Counted from the first letter of the stretch, positions 23,792 to 33,864 are shown. The stretch: DNA of 64,000 bases from Sterolibacterium sp964521075 (GCA_964521075.1 CAZFPI010000003.1:5187-69186), one strand, 5' to 3'. The notes: generated by a model not told the origin, from the sequence alone. Numbers and translations are program-made.

Positions 23792-24266
23792 ACAGGGTTT
23801 CCAGTTCCGCCAGATAGTTTTTTACTGCTGCATCCCCTTCCAGCGGGGCCCAGGAAGCGCGTTCCGCTTCATTTAGCGCAACGTAGGGCCCGGCCTTGGC
23901 CTCCAGAAAAACCGTTCCGCTCACAAGCCCCAGCACGGTGTGCCAGCAGCCATGCGGAATATCCACGCCCATTTTTCTGCTGCCTGCCGCAAGGCATACG
24001 GCCTGGCGAACCGTTCCGTCATCCTCGAAGATGACAAGCCCCATCCGGCCACGAAGCACGAGCATCGTTTCATCCTTGCCAGGGTCGAGGTGACGGTGCG
24101 GCGCGACATAGGAGCCGGGCTCGATGGCGTTGAGCAGGCGGTGTGAAGGAAAATTGTCGTCCGGATGAAAATTCCTGTTTTTCCGGCCGCGCGGGCTTTC
24201 ACGGGCAGCCTGGGTCGTGGCATCCAGCATTTCTTCATCGATGATGACGACAGTTTGGTTGTTCAT
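23769..24266 (-). CDS. wbuC: WbuC-family cupin metalloprotein
   Basis: This 165-residue cupin shows the WbuC signature: N-terminal SPRGRKNRNFHPDDNFPSHRLLNAIEPGSYVAPHRHLDPGKDETMLVLRG, with metal-binding His (PHRH), then MGVDIPHGCWHTVLGL. WbuC proteins are often found in O-antigen clusters, but here the gene lies behind dnaE, overlapping its stop by four bases (ATGA). Reaction and substrate are unknown. It overlaps the diguanylate cyclase gene tail to tail. Confidence 0.85.
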   Translation of the reverse strand: MNNQTVVIIDEEMLDATTQAARESPRGRKNRNFHPDDNFPSHRLLNAIEPGSYVAPHRHLDPGKDETMLVLRGRMGLVIFEDDGTVRQAVCLAAGSRKMGVDIPHGCWHTVLGLVSGTVFLEAKAGPYVALNEAERASWAPLEGDAAVKNYLAELETLFSQPDRG

Positions 24267-27200
24267 GAGTAAATGACCTCGACATTTTCCGGGGATAGCC
24301 AGTCGTGCAGGCCTGCGAGCAGCTCGTCATCCAGCCGCACACGCCAGGTATCGGCCAGCCCAAGTTTTACCCGGGCTTCCTGGTTGTGATAGGCCAGGCG
24401 CACGGGGCAGGATTCGGACTGGCTGCTGGTGCGGTAGGGAGTCAGCAGCCGGTGCAGTCTGTCAGCATCCGGATTGCCGTTCATGGAGAGGCTCAGCACA
24501 CGGGCAAAGCGGCCACGTGCTTCGCCCAGTGTCAATAATTTGTCGGCAACGACGCGCAAACCGCCGCTGAAATCATCGGCCATCACTTTGCCTTCGATCA
24601 GCAGCAGCTCGTCGACGCGAATTTTGGTGCGTTCTGCCTCGAACAGGGTGTTGAAAATGGTGACTTCCAGCTGTGCGCTGGCATCGTCGATCATTACGAT
24701 CGCCATTTTTCCGCGACGGGTCATCTGGGTGCGTGTCGAGACGACGATCCCCGCCAGCAGGACGGGCTCGCGCTGGGGTTCCAGTTGTGCCAGTGATTTC
24801 CGGACAAAGGAGGACAGCTCGGCGCGGCAGGCGTTGAAGGGGTGGCCGGAGATGAAAAAACCCAGAGCCTGTTTTTCATTGAGCAGGTGATCCCGCTCAC
24901 TCCAGCGGGCGGCTTCGACGTAGTGCGGATTCTTCCCACCTTCAGCAGTTTCATCGGCAAACAGGCTGCTTTGCCGGGCATGACGCTCTGCCTGTTCGGC
25001 GGCCTCGAGGGCAATGCCTACAGAGGCCAGCAGGCGGGCGCGGTGCGCGCGTTGCCCGTTTTGCGGGTCGCAGGTCTCCGTGTCCAGGCGGTCAAAGGCT
25101 CCGGCGCGGATCAGGGCCTCGATGACACGACGATTGACGACACGTTTGTCGATGCGCTGGCAAAAATCGAACAGGTCGATGAAAGGCCCCTTGGTTCTGG
25201 CACGCAGGATGGCTCCCAGTGCGGCATCTCCCGTGCCCTTGATGGCCCCCAGGCCGTAGCGTATGGTCTTTTCGTCGAGTGGTTCAAAGCGGATATTGCT
25301 GGCGTTGATGTCAGGCGGCAGAAAGCCGATGCCGTTGGCCTGGGTGTCCTGATAAAAAAGTTGTACCTTGTCTGTATCCGCCATTTCGGAGGACATCGTT
25401 GCGGCCATGAAGGCCGCAGGATGGTAATGCTTGAGCCAGCCGGTCTGGAAGGCGACCAGTGCGTAGGCGGCCGAATGTGACTTGTTGAAGCCATATTCGG
25501 CAAACTTTTCCATCAGGTCGAAGAGCTGGGTTGCCAGGGCTTCGGCTACGCCGCGTTTGGCAGCACCTTCGGTGAAAATGGCGCGTTGTTTGGCCATTTC
25601 TTCGGGTTTTTTCTTGCCCATGGCGCGGCGGAGCATGTCGGCCCCGCCGAGTGTGTAACCCGCCAGTACCTGGGCTACCAGCATCACCTGTTCCTGATAG
25701 ACGATGACGCCATAAGTCGGCTTCAGCACGGGTTCCAGATCGGGATGGAAATACTCGGATCTGGCGCGGCCATGTTTCCGGTTGATGAAGTCATCCACCA
25801 TGCCAGAACCCAGCGGGCCGGGGCGGTTGAGGGCCATCAGTGCAATGATGTCTTCGAAGGTGTCGCCCTTGAGGCGTTTTTCGAGATCCTTGGCAGAACG
25901 AGATTCCGACTGGAAAACGGCGGTGGTGTTGCCTGCGGCGAACAGGGCGTAGGTTGCCTTGTCGTCAAGCGGTATGTCTTCGAGACGAAAGTCCTTCAGT
26001 GCCGGGTTCAGTGTTCTGACCCAGTGCACGGCTTCGTCGAGGATGGTCAGGGTACGCAGGCCCAGAAAGTCGAATTTGACGAGCCCTGCTTTTTCGACAT
26101 CATCCTTGTCAAACTGGCTGACGACACTTTGCACCACGCCATCAACTTCACCTTGCGCCGAATACAGGGGGCAGAAATCGGTCAGTTTGCCCGGGGCAAT
26201 CAGGACGCCGCCTGCGTGCATGCCGATGTTGCGCGTCAAGCCCTCCAGACGCTCGGCAAGGTTCCATAGTTCCCGGATTTCTTCTTCCTGCTCGATGCGG
26301 GTATTGATGGTTGGTTCTTTGGCGCGCGCATCGGCCAGGGTGATGCCCAGTTCGTTGGGAATCAGCTTGGCGAACTGGTCGACGAAGTTGAAGGGTAGGT
26401 CGAGCACACGGCCCACGTCGCGGATCACGGCTTTGGTGGCCATTGTGCCGAAGGTGGCAATCTGGGAGACGGCATGCGCGCCGTATTTCTTCTTGACGTA
26501 GTCGATGACCCGGTCACGTCCGTCCTGGCAAAAGTCGATATCGAAGTCGGGCATCGACACGCGTTCGGGATTCAGGAAGCGTTCGAACAGTAGATCGTAG
26601 GCCAGCGGATCAAGATCGGTAATCCCGATGGAGTAGGCAACCAGCGAGCCTGCTCCCGAACCCCGGCCCGGGCCTACGGGCACGGCGTTTTGCTTGGCCC
26701 AGTTGATGAAGTCCGCCACGATCAGGAAATAGCCCGGAAAGCCCATTTGCTGGATGGTGTTGATCTCGAAAGCCAGGCGTTCCAGATACTGCGGGCGTTT
26801 GGCATCGCGCACCGTTTCGTCCGGGTAGAGCTGGGCCAGGCGTTGTTCGAGGCCTTCATGCGCCTGTTGATTGAGGTAGTCGTCGTCACTCAGCCCGCCG
26901 GGAATCGGGAATTGTGGCAGGCGGCTTTTGCCCAGCTCGACACTGAGGCTGCAGCGTTTGGCAATCTCCACCGAGTTTTCCAGGGCTTCGGGCAGATCGG
27001 CAAAGAGCTCGGCCATTTCGGCCTGTGACTTGAAATACTGCTGTTCGGTAAAGTCGCGCGGACGACGGTTATCCGTCAGGGTGTAGCCTTCTGCGATACA
27101 TACCCGCGCTTCATGTGCCTTGAAGTCGTCCGGCTGCATGAACTGCACCGGGTGCGTAGCGACCAGCGGCAGGCCAAGATGACCCGCCAGGGCGACGCTG

Positions 27201-27772
27201 GCGGAAACCAGATGCTCCGCCTGCGCCTGGCCGTATCGCTGGATTTCGATATAGAAACTGCCTGGAAACAGGGCAGACCAGGCATTCGCGCACGCAATCG
27301 CCTGGTCGAATTTGCCGGACAACAGCAAGGTACCGATTTCTCCCTGGTGCGCGCCGGACAAGGCGATGAGCCCGGAGTTGTCACCGTTGCCAAGATCGTC
27401 CCGGCAGATTCGGGCGCGGCCTTGCCGACGTTCCCCCAGGTAGGCGGCACTCAATAGCTCGCACAGGCGAAGATAGCCCTGACGGTTCTTTGCCAGCAGC
27501 AGTACACGCTGGTCTTCCTCCCGGGTATTGGGGGCGGATGCCGTGGGGGGCGAAGAAATCCAGACATCACAACCGATGACGGGCTTGAGGCCGGCTCCGC
27601 GTGCTGCCGTGTAAAACTTGACCATGCCAAAAAGATTGCCCAGGTCGGTTATGGCCAGGGCGGGCATGCCATCCTCGATGGCCTGCCTGACGGCAGCATC
27701 CAGGCGAACGATACCGTCAGTGATGGAGTATTCGCTGTGCAGCCGGAGGTGAACGAACTTCGGATCGGACAT
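24263..27772 (-). CDS. dnaE: DNA polymerase III alpha subunit
   Basis: This 1169-residue replicative polymerase has an N-terminal PHP domain (FVHLRLHSEYSITDG). The polymerase core carries the catalytic motifs SGAGSLVAYSIGITDLDP and PDFDIDFCQDGRDRVIDYV, then FDFLGLRTLTILDEA and YGVIVYQEQVM. The helix-hairpin-helix/OB region follows, with HPFNACRAELSSFVRKSL and VLLAGIVVSTRTQMTRRGKMAIVMIDDASAQLEVTIF. ATG 27772 (MSDPKFVHLRLHS) is the normal DnaE start; the longer in-frame form from 27877 adds non-homologous residues. Residues and length fit the DnaE1 type that assembles with the clamp and proofreading subunits. Confidence 0.97.
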   Translation of the reverse strand: MSDPKFVHLRLHSEYSITDGIVRLDAAVRQAIEDGMPALAITDLGNLFGMVKFYTAARGAGLKPVIGCDVWISSPPTASAPNTREEDQRVLLLAKNRQGYLRLCELLSAAYLGERRQGRARICRDDLGNGDNSGLIALSGAHQGEIGTLLLSGKFDQAIACANAWSALFPGSFYIEIQRYGQAQAEHLVSASVALAGHLGLPLVATHPVQFMQPDDFKAHEARVCIAEGYTLTDNRRPRDFTEQQYFKSQAEMAELFADLPEALENSVEIAKRCSLSVELGKSRLPQFPIPGGLSDDDYLNQQAHEGLEQRLAQLYPDETVRDAKRPQYLERLAFEINTIQQMGFPGYFLIVADFINWAKQNAVPVGPGRGSGAGSLVAYSIGITDLDPLAYDLLFERFLNPERVSMPDFDIDFCQDGRDRVIDYVKKKYGAHAVSQIATFGTMATKAVIRDVGRVLDLPFNFVDQFAKLIPNELGITLADARAKEPTINTRIEQEEEIRELWNLAERLEGLTRNIGMHAGGVLIAPGKLTDFCPLYSAQGEVDGVVQSVVSQFDKDDVEKAGLVKFDFLGLRTLTILDEAVHWVRTLNPALKDFRLEDIPLDDKATYALFAAGNTTAVFQSESRSAKDLEKRLKGDTFEDIIALMALNRPGPLGSGMVDDFINRKHGRARSEYFHPDLEPVLKPTYGVIVYQEQVMLVAQVLAGYTLGGADMLRRAMGKKKPEEMAKQRAIFTEGAAKRGVAEALATQLFDLMEKFAEYGFNKSHSAAYALVAFQTGWLKHYHPAAFMAATMSSEMADTDKVQLFYQDTQANGIGFLPPDINASNIRFEPLDEKTIRYGLGAIKGTGDAALGAILRARTKGPFIDLFDFCQRIDKRVVNRRVIEALIRAGAFDRLDTETCDPQNGQRAHRARLLASVGIALEAAEQAERHARQSSLFADETAEGGKNPHYVEAARWSERDHLLNEKQALGFFISGHPFNACRAELSSFVRKSLAQLEPQREPVLLAGIVVSTRTQMTRRGKMAIVMIDDASAQLEVTIFNTLFEAERTKIRVDELLLIEGKVMADDFSGGLRVVADKLLTLGEARGRFARVLSLSMNGNPDADRLHRLLTPYRTSSQSESCPVRLAYHNQEARVKLGLADTWRVRLDDELLAGLHDWLSPENVEVIYS

Positions 27773-27818
27773 GGTCGGATATCCTGTCTTGCCAGGGTAG
27801 AGGCAGGACAGGGAAGAA

Positions 27819-28664
27819 TCAGGGCAGCATTTCTTCCAGGCCACCGCGAAGTTCAGCCAGCGGTGGTAACTGCCCAAACAGGGTGTCTGGTGTCAGTCCG
27901 AGCAGATTCAGCACGGTGGTCGGCGGGTTGGCGCGAACTGCCCCGAATCTGTCGTTATCGCTGCCATCGAAATCACGCTCGCTGGCGCGGGCTAGCCGGG
28001 TGGCCAGTTGCAAGATCGCTCCGTGGCGATTGAAGGACTGGGGGTCGAATTTGCGTGACGATGCGCGCAGGGCGGTAATCAGGGGTTCAGGGAATTTCCA
28101 GCGAGCCAGGAGCTCGGCACTGACATCGAGATGATGAAAACCAAAAACATCTTTTTCGGTCTGCAAGCGGGTGTCGGCGTAGAAGTTGACGATCTTGCCC
28201 AATGTGCCCGTTTCTTCGGGCATCCCCAGGTGCATCATCAGTTCGCCAATGGCATGCACCACGCCCAGCGTAAATGCCATTTCCTCCTCTTCGCCGCATT
28301 GTCTGGCCAGCCATTGACAGAGGACGGCACTCGTCAGGCTGTAACGCCAGAATTGCCGCAGGTCGAGTCCCTGGGTGGATTTGAAACGGCTGACCAGGCT
28401 GCAGGTGATGACCAGGGTGCGTACCGTCACGAAGCCCAGCATGGTGACAGCGGCTTCAACACTGCTGATCTTGCGCGAAGCGCGGTAGTAGGCCGAATTG
28501 GCCAGGCGCAGCAGGTTGGCGCTGAGTACGGGATCAAGCGCGATACGCTCCGCGAGTTCTTCGGTGGTCAGCGCGTCGTCGGAAAAACTGTCGATGAGTT
28601 GCTGCACGACCTTGGGGGCCGTGGGCAACAGGTTTTCCTGATTGAACAAAGAGGCGATTTTCAT
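27819..28664 (-). CDS. HDOD-domain signalling protein
   Basis: This 281-residue protein consists essentially of an HDOD domain: LPTAPKVVQQLIDSFSDDALTTEELAERIALDPVLSANLLRLANSAYY, then ISSVEAAVTMLGFVTVRTLVI and a degenerate HD-like stretch VVHAIGELMMHLGMP. HDOD proteins lack a full metal-dependent phosphohydrolase centre and act in signalling, often near c-di-GMP or motility genes. It lies upstream of dnaE on the same strand, with a 46-base gap. The precise role is unknown. Confidence 0.88.
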   Translation of the reverse strand: MKIASLFNQENLLPTAPKVVQQLIDSFSDDALTTEELAERIALDPVLSANLLRLANSAYYRASRKISSVEAAVTMLGFVTVRTLVITCSLVSRFKSTQGLDLRQFWRYSLTSAVLCQWLARQCGEEEEMAFTLGVVHAIGELMMHLGMPEETGTLGKIVNFYADTRLQTEKDVFGFHHLDVSAELLARWKFPEPLITALRASSRKFDPQSFNRHGAILQLATRLARASERDFDGSDNDRFGAVRANPPTTVLNLLGLTPDTLFGQLPPLAELRGGLEEMLP

Positions 28665-28892
28665 GGGGTGTCCGCCGTTTCATGGCATGGGGAAAGGGCT
28701 GGTTGACCTGGATTTTCCCATGTCTGCCGCCGTATTGAAACGCATGGAACGCAATTTCGTACAAAAATCCGCAACAAAATCCCGTGCGTGTCGTGAAACT
28801 TTCGCCACGGAATTATCCGTGTGCCGTTTGAGTATGCATCCCCCGTGGCTGTGGCAAAATGTCCCGGTTAACTTTATTTGAGCGGGGGCAGC

Positions 28893-29717
28893 ATGCGTCG
28901 TGTCGTTTTCAACCAGAAGGGCGGGGTCGGCAAGAGTACGATCACCTGCAATCTCGCGGCAGTCGGGGCTGCCCAGGGGCTGAAAACCCTGGTGATCGAT
29001 CTTGACCCGCAGGCCAATTCGACACGCTATCTGCTGGGAGACAAGGCGGACGAGCTGGAAGTCAGTGCCACCGAGTTTTTCGACCAGATGTTGAGCCTCA
29101 AGCTGCGTCCGCGCACGACCGAAGAATTCATCGTGCCCACCCCTTTTGAAAATCTGTCCGTCCTGCCTTCCCATGCCTCGCTGGAGGAGCTTCAGGCCAA
29201 GCTGGAATCGCGTTACAAGATTTACAAGTTACGCGAAGCTCTCGATGCGCTTGAAGGGTATGACCAGATATGGATCGACACACCGCCCGCGTTGCATTTT
29301 TATACCCGCTCGGCACTGATCGCTTCCGATGCCTGTCTGATTCCCTTCGATTGCGATGAGTTCGCACGTCGCGCCTTGTACTCGCTGCTCGACAATGTGG
29401 CTGAAATCCGGGCTGACCACAACAGCCAGTTGCAGGTGGAAGGCATCATCATCAATCAGTTCCAGGCGCGCGCCAGTCTGCCGCAGCAATTGGTCGATGA
29501 GCTTCGCAACGAAGGTTTGCCCGTGCTTTCGACGATGCTGTCGTCCTCGGTCAAGATCAAGGAATCGCATCAGCAATCGAAGCCGATGATCCATCTGGAC
29601 GCGCGCCACAAGCTGGCGCAGGAGTTTTCCGAACTGTTCGATGAACTCGAGGCAGACCGGAAGTCCGCTGGCAAGGCGGGAAAGAATCCGAAATCAGCCG
29701 CGCGCCAGCGGGGCTGA
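28893..29717 (+). CDS. Orphan ParA-family ATPase (first of two)
   Basis: This 274-residue protein has the deviant Walker A motif KGGVGKST at residues 9-16, the Walker A' stretch LVIDLDPQANST and a Walker B-like IWIDTPPAL, all diagnostic of ParA/MinD ATPases. The C-terminus is Lys/Arg-rich (ADRKSAGKAGKNPKSAARQRG), which could add non-specific DNA binding. No parB gene or parS-like repeats are adjacent, so it is not an evident chromosome-partition locus. Such orphans can position protein cargo on the nucleoid. ATG 28893 with an upstream GGGGGCA site was preferred over an in-frame TTG at 28878. Confidence 0.88.
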   Translation: MRRVVFNQKGGVGKSTITCNLAAVGAAQGLKTLVIDLDPQANSTRYLLGDKADELEVSATEFFDQMLSLKLRPRTTEEFIVPTPFENLSVLPSHASLEELQAKLESRYKIYKLREALDALEGYDQIWIDTPPALHFYTRSALIASDACLIPFDCDEFARRALYSLLDNVAEIRADHNSQLQVEGIIINQFQARASLPQQLVDELRNEGLPVLSTMLSSSVKIKESHQQSKPMIHLDARHKLAQEFSELFDELEADRKSAGKAGKNPKSAARQRG

Positions 29718-29747
29718 GTCGTCAGGGAATCTCTTGATTCCTCAGCC
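29712..29747. terminator. Likely bidirectional terminator between parA-like and SDR genes
   Basis: GGCTGA/TCAGCC (29712-29717 with 29742-29747) and GGAATC/GATTCC (29726-29731 with 29736-29741) form a two-part stem with a TCTT loop and one asymmetric bulge. It sits exactly where two genes converge and overlaps both stop regions. TTTCAGGATTTTT follows on the plus strand. Confidence 0.45.
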
Positions 29748-30698
29748 TTTCAGGATTTTTCGCATTACCCGGAGGACGATGGGCGAGAGGGGTGACATGA
29801 GCCAGCGCAGCGCGCCCAGGCGTTGCCGCATGTCAGTCTGATAATCGGAGAACCGGTGGTTCTGGAATTTCAGGATGTCCTGGGATTCCGTCGTGTCCAT
29901 CCAGGACGTGTAGAAACGCTCCTTGCCGAACATGTCGCGGGGGAGCTCGACGCCCATGGCGTTGAGGGCCGTGCTGAGGAACTGGTGCTGGGTGACGCGG
30001 CAATCGCCGCCGCCGCCCAGTAGCAGGATGCGGCCGATGGCGCGGGGGTTGTCGATGCTGTTGGCGACGGCGGTGGCGACATCGCAAGGATGGACGTATT
30101 CCAGCGGGTTATCCGGGCGGACGTTGAAAAGCTGGCGCAGCGTGACCAGATCGGCTCCCAGTGTGCGCGAGTCGACGGAGACGCCGACGCGCAGAACACA
30201 CCATGGAATGCTGCTTGCGGCCAGGCGTTGCTCGATTTCGACTTTGTGTCGCGTGTAGTTGTCCGTAGGCGATACCGGGTCTTCCGGTCGCATCGGGCGC
30301 GTCATGGGCTCGGGGTAGCCGAAGACGGTGACGGAGGAGGGATAGACCAGCAGGGGTTTTTCGGCACTGGCTTCGATGGCGTCGATGAGCCGGAATGTCG
30401 CCTTGACATTGACGTCATGCGCCAGTGTTGCAGCGGTTTCGGTCAGGGGTGGCAGGATGGCTCCCAGGTGCACGACGGCGCAAAGGCCGGGGAGCAGGGG
30501 CTTGAAATCGGTCTTGCGTAAATCCCCCCAGAGTGCTTCGTCGTAGGTGGCGGTAAGTTTTCCGGCGGCCTTGCGATTGACCGGGTTGTCAAGATCCATG
30601 GCCACGACACGGTAGCCGCGTTGCTTGAGTTCAGCGAGTACCATCTGGCCCAGGCGGCCAAATGCACCGGTGACAAGGACGAATTTGCGTGTGGTCAT
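29742..30698 (-). CDS. NAD(P)-dependent epimerase/dehydratase-like SDR protein
   Basis: This 318-residue extended short-chain dehydrogenase has an N-terminal nucleotide site FVLVTGAFGRLGQMVL, the segment AVVHLGAILPP, an active-site-like YPSSVTVFGY and Y-x-x-x-K in DNYTRHKVEIE. The substrate is not predictable. The C-terminal segment (MDTTESQDILKFQNHRFSDYQTDMRQRLG) resembles that of sugar-epimerase-like proteins of unknown specificity. It is 15 bases downstream of uvrD on the same strand and could be co-transcribed, though no functional link is evident. Confidence 0.8.
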   Translation of the reverse strand: MTTRKFVLVTGAFGRLGQMVLAELKQRGYRVVAMDLDNPVNRKAAGKLTATYDEALWGDLRKTDFKPLLPGLCAVVHLGAILPPLTETAATLAHDVNVKATFRLIDAIEASAEKPLLVYPSSVTVFGYPEPMTRPMRPEDPVSPTDNYTRHKVEIEQRLAASSIPWCVLRVGVSVDSRTLGADLVTLRQLFNVRPDNPLEYVHPCDVATAVANSIDNPRAIGRILLLGGGGDCRVTQHQFLSTALNAMGVELPRDMFGKERFYTSWMDTTESQDILKFQNHRFSDYQTDMRQRLGALRWLMSPLSPIVLRVMRKILKG

Positions 30699-30713
30699 GG
30701 GAATTCCTGTCGA

Positions 30714-32915
30714 TCAGAGGGGGGTGAGCTTTGCAATGGCGAGTGCCAGCCATTTTCTGCCGGCATGCTTGAAATTGACTTCGATGCGGGCGTCCGCACC
30801 CGAGCCTTCGTGATGAAGGATGACGCCGGGCCCGAACTTGTCGTGCATGACGCTTTGACCGACGGAGAAGCCGGAGTCGTCACGCACGACGGGCCGGGTG
30901 GAGGCCAGGGCCGGTGTAGATGATGTGGGTGAAGTGGAGGAATACGCCGGACGCGCTTTGGGCGTCAGCCACTTGAGCAGCGGGGCCGGGATTTCGTCGA
31001 GGAAGCGGGAGACGATGTTGTAACGCGTCTGGCCATGCAGCATGCGTGTCTGGGCAAAGGACAGATAGAGCCGTTGCCGGGCGCGGGTGACGGCAACATA
31101 CATCAGGCGGCGTTCTTCCTCGATGCCTTTGGCCTCGGACAGGGCATTTTCGTGCGGGAACAGGCCTTCTTCCAGTCCGCTGAGGAAGACGATGTTGAAT
31201 TCCAGCCCCTTGGCCGAATGCACGGTCATCAGCTGCACGGCATCGTCGCTGTCGCCTGCCTGATGCTCGCCGGCTTCGAGTGCGGCGTGGGCGAGGAAAG
31301 CGGCGAGTTCGTCGCCGTACGAGGTGTCATCTCCAGTTTCGGGGCGTTCTTCCACGACAAAGCTGGCAGCAGCACTGATGAGCTCGTCGAGGTTGGCCAG
31401 TCGTTCTTCGCCCTCGCGTTCGTTGCGGTAGTGCTCGCGCAAGCCGGAGAGTTCAAGGACATGATCGACGATTTCTGTCAGTGGCAGACCTGATGAGCCT
31501 TCGCGCATGTGCGTGAGCAGCCGGGCAAAGGCGGAGAGCGAGGCTTGTGATTTTCCGCTCAGGTGGGGGATGGCGGCATGGAGGCTGGATCCGTGCTGTT
31601 TTGCGGTATCGGTCAGCTGTTCCTGGGAGCGCGCGCCGATGCCCCGGGTCGGGAAATTGACCACGCGGGCAAATGCGGTGTCATCGTCCGGGTTGGCCAG
31701 GAGCCGAAGATAGGCCAGGGCATGCTTGATTTCCTGACGCTCGAAGAAGCGCAGGCCACCATAGACGCGATAGGCCAGCCCGGCGGAAAACAGGGCATGT
31801 TCGAGTACGCGCGACTGGGCGTTGGAACGGTAGAGCAGGGCGATTTCACTGCGCGCATGGCCGTCGCGGGCAAGTCCCTTGATTTCTTCGATGATCCAGC
31901 GTGCTTCGTCAAGATCGCTGTAAGCTTCGAAAACCCGCAAGGGCTCGCCACTGCCTGCTTCTGTCCAGAGATTTTTACCCAGACGTGCGGCATTGTTGCG
32001 GATGATGGCATTGGCCGCATCGAGAATGTTGCCCTGGGACCGATAGTTCTGTTCCAGGCGAATGACTTTTTTCACACCAAATTCGCGTTCGAAATCGCGC
32101 ATATTGCCGACTTCTGCTCCACGGAAGGCGTAGATGGACTGGTCGTCGTCTCCCACGGCAAACAAGGATGCCCCGGAACCATTGTCTGCCAGCAGTTTCA
32201 GCCAGCGGTATTGCAGGCGGTTCGTGTCCTGAAATTCGTCGACGAGGATGTGGCGGAAACGTTGCTGGTAGTGCCGACGTACCGGTTCATTGCGTTCCAG
32301 GAGTTCAAAGGTACGCAGCAGGAGTTCGGCAAAATCGACCACACCTTCGCGCTGGCATTGCTGTTCGTAGGCGCGGTAGATCTCGACACGTTTTTTCGTG
32401 AAGTCGTCCCAGGCTTCGACGGCATCGGCGCGTTCTCCCTGCTCCTTGCGTGCATTGATGAAGTGCTGCAGCTCGCGCGGGGGGAATTTTTCGTCGTCGA
32501 CATTGAGTGCCCGGATCAGCCGCTTGATGGCCGAAAGCTGGTCGGACTGGTCGAGAATCTGGAAGAGCTGGGGCAGGGCGGCTTCGCGGTGGTGGGCACG
32601 CAACAGACGGTTGCACAGACCATGGAATGTGCCAATCCACATGCTGCGTGTGTTGACGGGCAGCATCGCGGAAAGCCGGGTCTGCATTTCCCTGGCTGCC
32701 TTGTTCGTGAAGGTCACGGCAAGGATGTTGTGCGGACCAGAGAGCCCTTGGGAGAGCAGCCAGGCAATGCGGGTTGTCAGCACACGCGTCTTGCCGCTAC
32801 CTGCACCGGCAAGGATCAGGGCGTGCTGCGGGGATAGAGTGACGGCATCGAGTTGCTCGGTATTGAGGCCAGCCAGAAGATGGGCGTGCGGGAGGGGTTG
32901 GGGCATCATGGACAT
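30714..32915 (-). CDS. uvrD: ATP-dependent DNA helicase UvrD
   Basis: This 733-residue superfamily 1A helicase has all core motifs: Walker A LAGAGSGKTRVL, motif Ia VTFTNKAAREM, motif II VDEFQDTN, motif III VGDDDQSIYAFRGA, motif IV RLEQNYRS, motif V VQLMTVHSAKGLEFNIVFL and motif VI RRLMYVAVTRARQRLYL. The C-terminal Tudor-like tail (GQSVMHDKFGPGVIL and KWLALAIAKLTPL) is typical of UvrD/PcrA. It unwinds DNA in excision and mismatch repair. Nearby ATGs allow a start three residues later; the choice does not affect the call. Confidence 0.96.
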   Translation of the reverse strand: MSMMPQPLPHAHLLAGLNTEQLDAVTLSPQHALILAGAGSGKTRVLTTRIAWLLSQGLSGPHNILAVTFTNKAAREMQTRLSAMLPVNTRSMWIGTFHGLCNRLLRAHHREAALPQLFQILDQSDQLSAIKRLIRALNVDDEKFPPRELQHFINARKEQGERADAVEAWDDFTKKRVEIYRAYEQQCQREGVVDFAELLLRTFELLERNEPVRRHYQQRFRHILVDEFQDTNRLQYRWLKLLADNGSGASLFAVGDDDQSIYAFRGAEVGNMRDFEREFGVKKVIRLEQNYRSQGNILDAANAIIRNNAARLGKNLWTEAGSGEPLRVFEAYSDLDEARWIIEEIKGLARDGHARSEIALLYRSNAQSRVLEHALFSAGLAYRVYGGLRFFERQEIKHALAYLRLLANPDDDTAFARVVNFPTRGIGARSQEQLTDTAKQHGSSLHAAIPHLSGKSQASLSAFARLLTHMREGSSGLPLTEIVDHVLELSGLREHYRNEREGEERLANLDELISAAASFVVEERPETGDDTSYGDELAAFLAHAALEAGEHQAGDSDDAVQLMTVHSAKGLEFNIVFLSGLEEGLFPHENALSEAKGIEEERRLMYVAVTRARQRLYLSFAQTRMLHGQTRYNIVSRFLDEIPAPLLKWLTPKARPAYSSTSPTSSTPALASTRPVVRDDSGFSVGQSVMHDKFGPGVILHHEGSGADARIEVNFKHAGRKWLALAIAKLTPL

Positions 32916-32968
32916 AGGTGGCGATTATAGCGGTCGGGCCATGCGGCATCGTCGGCTATCATGGCGCG

Positions 32969-33766
32969 ATGGACTCAACGGATCATCCTGCTTTCTCCCG
33001 GCCGTCGTTACCCTTGCGTCAGACACTGTTTGCCCAGTTGTTCGGCGCGGTGCTGGTCGGGCTCGTACCCCTGTTTGCTCCGGGCGTTTTTCCATCGCTT
33101 CTTTTCGCCGCCCTGGCGCAAGGCATTTGTGCCGCGCTCATCAGCCACTTTCTGGGCGGGCCGCGCTGGTGGCTGCCTGTTCATGCGGGGTTTTTACCGC
33201 TTGCCGTCTGGCTGGTGAGCCTGGGCATCGCCCCCGGCTGGTATCTGGCAGGCTTCGTGCTGTTGATGCTGGTCTACTGGCGCACCGACCGTAGCCGGGT
33301 TCCGTTGTATCTATCGAACCGGCCGACAGCGCAGGCCGTGTTGCAATTGTTGCCGGCCGGGCCGTGTCGCGTCATCGACCTGGGATGTGGACATGCCGGT
33401 CTTTTGCGCCATCTGGCGCGGGCGCGCCCTGATAGCCAGTTTTCCGGTATCGAACATGCGCCGCTGCCGTGGCTTTGGGCAAGGCTGGCCAGCGCGGATC
33501 TGGGCAACCTGAAGATACGTTATGGCAACTTCTGGGATGAGTCTCTTGCCGGTTACGACTTCGTTTATGTCTTTTTGTCTCCCGTGCCGATGCCCCGTCT
33601 TTTCCTGCAGGCACAGCAGCAGATGCCTCCGGAGGCACTGCTCGTGAGTAATAGTTTTCCTGTGCCCGGTGTGCAGGCGGATCGGAGGGTGAGCCTTGCG
33701 GATCGTCGAAAGACGCAGCTTTATTGTTATCGCCCCGGCCGGCTTTGTCCGTCTGCGAAAAAATAA
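32969..33766 (+). CDS. Membrane-anchored class I methyltransferase-like protein
   Basis: This 265-residue protein has about four hydrophobic helices in its first 110 residues (LFAQLFGAVLVGLVPLFAPG through YLAGFVLLMLVYW). A compact SAM-binding domain with motif I VIDLGCGHAGLLRHL follows, with an acidic strand (SQFSGIEHAP) and YDFVYVFLSPVPMP. The cytosolic domain is short, so it may be a specialised methyltransferase. The substrate is unknown. ATG 32969 was used; the in-frame 32918 start would overlap the uvrD promoter region. It precedes a ParA-like gene by 98 bases. Confidence 0.75.
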   Translation: MDSTDHPAFSRPSLPLRQTLFAQLFGAVLVGLVPLFAPGVFPSLLFAALAQGICAALISHFLGGPRWWLPVHAGFLPLAVWLVSLGIAPGWYLAGFVLLMLVYWRTDRSRVPLYLSNRPTAQAVLQLLPAGPCRVIDLGCGHAGLLRHLARARPDSQFSGIEHAPLPWLWARLASADLGNLKIRYGNFWDESLAGYDFVYVFLSPVPMPRLFLQAQQQMPPEALLVSNSFPVPGVQADRRVSLADRRKTQLYCYRPGRLCPSAKK

Positions 33767-33864
33767 ACCGGCGAATTCCATCCATTTCACCGCATCGACT
33801 CCTTGCGGTATCGCCAATAATGTCCCCCGTTCAAGGACAGGCAATATCTATCCGGAGAGGTTTC

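Noticed and set aside
31563..32837. 424-codon open frame antisense to uvrD
   Set aside because: Shadow frame; the helicase motifs are on the minus strand.
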